A stretch of DNA of 64,000 nucleotides from the NCBI RefSeq assembly GCF_001469895.1, contig NZ_LOPY01000062.1, forward strand, positions 1 through 64,000, in the 5' to 3' direction. The stretch is from Pseudoalteromonas sp. XI10 (GTDB lineage: Bacteria; Pseudomonadota; Gammaproteobacteria; Enterobacterales; Alteromonadaceae). Positions 62,594 to 64,000 of this stretch are shown piece by piece. Positions within the stretch are counted from its first letter, which is position 1, and the number at the start of each line of letters is the position of its first letter. A program made the translations under genes and the position numbers. The notes beneath the pieces are model-generated. The model had not been told where the DNA came from. It did no database searches and saw nothing but the letters and a program-made list of their open reading frames with translations.

Positions 62594-64000
62594 TTAAACT
62601 TCTGCGCGGTTACCGTGATCTTCTAACCATTGGCGACGGTCTGACGAACGTTTCTTCGCAAGTAGCATATCCATCATTTCCATGGTTTGCTCTTCTTCGT
62701 CTAAGGTTAATTGCACTAAACGACGCGTATTAGGATCCATGGTGGTTTCGCGTAATTGTAACGGGTTCATTTCACCTAAGCCTTTGAAACGCTGTACATT
62801 GACTTTACCGCGTTTTTTCTCAGCTTCAATGCGCGCTAAAATACCGTTCTTTTCGTCTTCATCAAGGGCGTAGTAAACCTCTTTACCAATGTCGATACGA
62901 AATAGCGGCGGCATAGCTACATACACATGGCCTTGTTTGATAAGCGATGGAAAGTGGCGAACAAACAGCGCACAAAGCAAGGTAGCAATGTGCAATCCAT
63001 CCGAGTCAGCATCGGCCAAGATACATATTTTGTTATAACGCAGACCAGATAAATCACTTGAATCAGGGTCAATACCCAAAGCGACAGAAATATCATGCAC
63101 CTCTTGCGATGCTAAAATCTGCCCAGATTCAACTTCCCAAGTATTTAAGATTTTACCGCGCAGCGGCATAATTGCTTGGAATTCACGGTCGCGCGCTTGT
63201 TTTGCTGAGCCACCCGCTGAGTCACCCTCTACTAAAAATAGTTCAGTACGGTCATTATCTTGGGCGCTACAGTCAGTTAATTTACCCGGTAATGCAGGGC
63301 CTGAGGTAACACGCTTGCGCACAACTTTTTTAGCGGCACGTAAGCGGCGCTGTGCATTTGAGATACATAACTCAGCTAATAATTCTGCCGTTTCTGTATG
63401 CTCGTTTAACCATAAACTAAATGAGTCTTTTACCACACCAGATACAAACGCAGCACATGAACGAGAAGACAGCTTTTCTTTTGTTTGGCCTGCAAATTGA
63501 GGGTCTTGCATTTTAACCGATAATACGTAGCTACAGCGCTCCCAAATATCATCTGGCGTTAGCTTTACACCACGCGGTAATAAGTTTCTGAATTCGCAGA
63601 ATTCACGCATAGCTTCAAGCAAGCCTTGGCGTAAACCATTAACATGCGTACCGCCTTGTGCAGTAGGAATTAAGTTTACATAACTTTCAGCGATTGATTC
63701 ACCGCCTTCAGGTAGCCATACAACAGCCCAGTCAGCGCCTTCTGTTGAACTTGAAAAGTCACCAATAAACGGCTCTTTTGGTAATACTTCAAAACCTTTA
63801 ACTGCTTCAACTAGGTAATCTTTTAAACCTGTTTCGTAATACCATTCTTGGCTTTCTTTGGTTTGCTTGTTGGTAAACTTAATACGCAGGCCTGGGCACA
63901 ATACTGCTTTGGCTTTTAATAAGTGATTAAGCTTAGTGATAGAAAAATTAGCTGAGTCAAAATAGCTCGCATCAGGCCAAAAACGCACGGTTGTACCTGT
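62594..64000 (-). CDS. parE: Topoisomerase IV subunit B (5' end outside the window)
   Basis: The last 468 or so residues of ParE; the gene continues beyond the right edge. Visible parts are the transducer domain (GTTVRFWPDASYFDSANF, TAQGGTHVNGLRQGL), the conserved LFLVEGDSAGGSAKQARDREFQAIMPLRGKILN and the Toprim metal site ADADSDGLHIATLL. The C terminus ends RRQWLEDHGNRAEV. A GTG at 63988 is an internal valine, not a start. ParE supplies the ATPase half of topoisomerase IV. Confidence 0.97.
   Translation of the reverse strand, partial: TGTTVRFWPDASYFDSANFSITKLNHLLKAKAVLCPGLRIKFTNKQTKESQEWYYETGLKDYLVEAVKGFEVLPKEPFIGDFSSSTEGADWAVVWLPEGGESIAESYVNLIPTAQGGTHVNGLRQGLLEAMREFCEFRNLLPRGVKLTPDDIWERCSYVLSVKMQDPQFAGQTKEKLSSRSCAAFVSGVVKDSFSLWLNEHTETAELLAELCISNAQRRLRAAKKVVRKRVTSGPALPGKLTDCSAQDNDRTELFLVEGDSAGGSAKQARDREFQAIMPLRGKILNTWEVESGQILASQEVHDISVALGIDPDSSDLSGLRYNKICILADADSDGLHIATLLCALFVRHFPSLIKQGHVYVAMPPLFRIDIGKEVYYALDEDEKNGILARIEAEKKRGKVNVQRFKGLGEMNPLQLRETTMDPNTRRLVQLTLDEEEQTMEMMDMLLAKKRSSDRRQWLEDHGNRAEV

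Noticed and set aside
63986..63988. GTG as start codon of a shortened ParE
   Set aside because: It is an internal valine codon in the conserved GTTVRFWPD segment; the gene simply continues beyond the window.

Overview
The window is chromosomal DNA from a marine gammaproteobacterium of the Alteromonadales, most likely Pseudoalteromonas. The signs are a moderately AT-rich composition, short intergenic gaps, a GlyGly-CTERM rhombotarget lipoprotein, an ExoP-like GH3 beta-glucanase, FadL, RraB, an AidB-type acyl-CoA dehydrogenase and the lptF/lptG-pepA-holC-valS order. This is inferred from gene content, not from a database match. I see no prophage, insertion sequence, plasmid origin or CRISPR array. 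The accessory flavour comes from a carbohydrate locus, a signalling operon and one repeat-rich island beside a tRNA gene.

Region by region. 0-12 kb: an M49-like metallopeptidase lipoprotein, a solute-binding protein, a HIT protein, a DPP-IV-type S9 peptidase, a Cache chemoreceptor, an M17 aminopeptidase, a CstA-type transporter and dinB behind a perfect LexA box. 12-15.4 kb: a thioesterase and Tas-like reductase pair, a second solute-binding-like protein and a fumarylacetoacetase-fold protein. 15.4-23.2 kb: a beta-glucoside/beta-glucan locus. A GH3 lipoprotein and a FucP-type transporter run leftward. A GH1 enzyme, a GPH symporter and a LacI regulator run rightward. Two copies of the palindrome TGTAAGCGCTTACA lie in the divergent promoter region, one of them just beyond a good sigma-70 -10 box, which fits autoregulated control of both arms by the LacI protein.

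23.1-28.7 kb: a five-gene leftward signalling operon with a sigma-54 activator, a 69-residue protein that is little more than a phospho-acceptor H-box helix pair, a CHASE3 histidine kinase, a single-domain receiver and a REC-HisKA-HATPase-REC-REC hybrid kinase. This is the most interesting system in the window. 28.9-43.5 kb is mixed housekeeping and accessory: Nudix, cytochrome b561, YgjV-like, a Crp-like regulator with nitronate monooxygenase, an aldehyde dehydrogenase, a membrane EEP phosphatase, a secreted His-rich protein, the rhombotarget lipoprotein with a TonB-dependent receptor, an MFS transporter, a GFA protein with a desaturase, and a GAF-PAS-GGDEF-EAL protein with a degenerate GGDEF site.

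43.5-44.6 kb: a gene-free island with a tandem 175-bp REP-like foldback repeat, then tRNA-Leu(CAA), whose 3' end and terminator are duplicated 117 bp away. 44.7-64 kb is mostly core: AidB-like, RDD, lptG/lptF, pepA, holC, valS, fadL, HD-GYP, rraB, plsC and parC, then a PQQ/sorbosone-type dehydrogenase lodged between parC and parE. ParE runs off the right edge of the window. Intrinsic terminators are abundant between convergent genes; three convergent pairs instead overlap at their 3' ends by about 40-50 bp.
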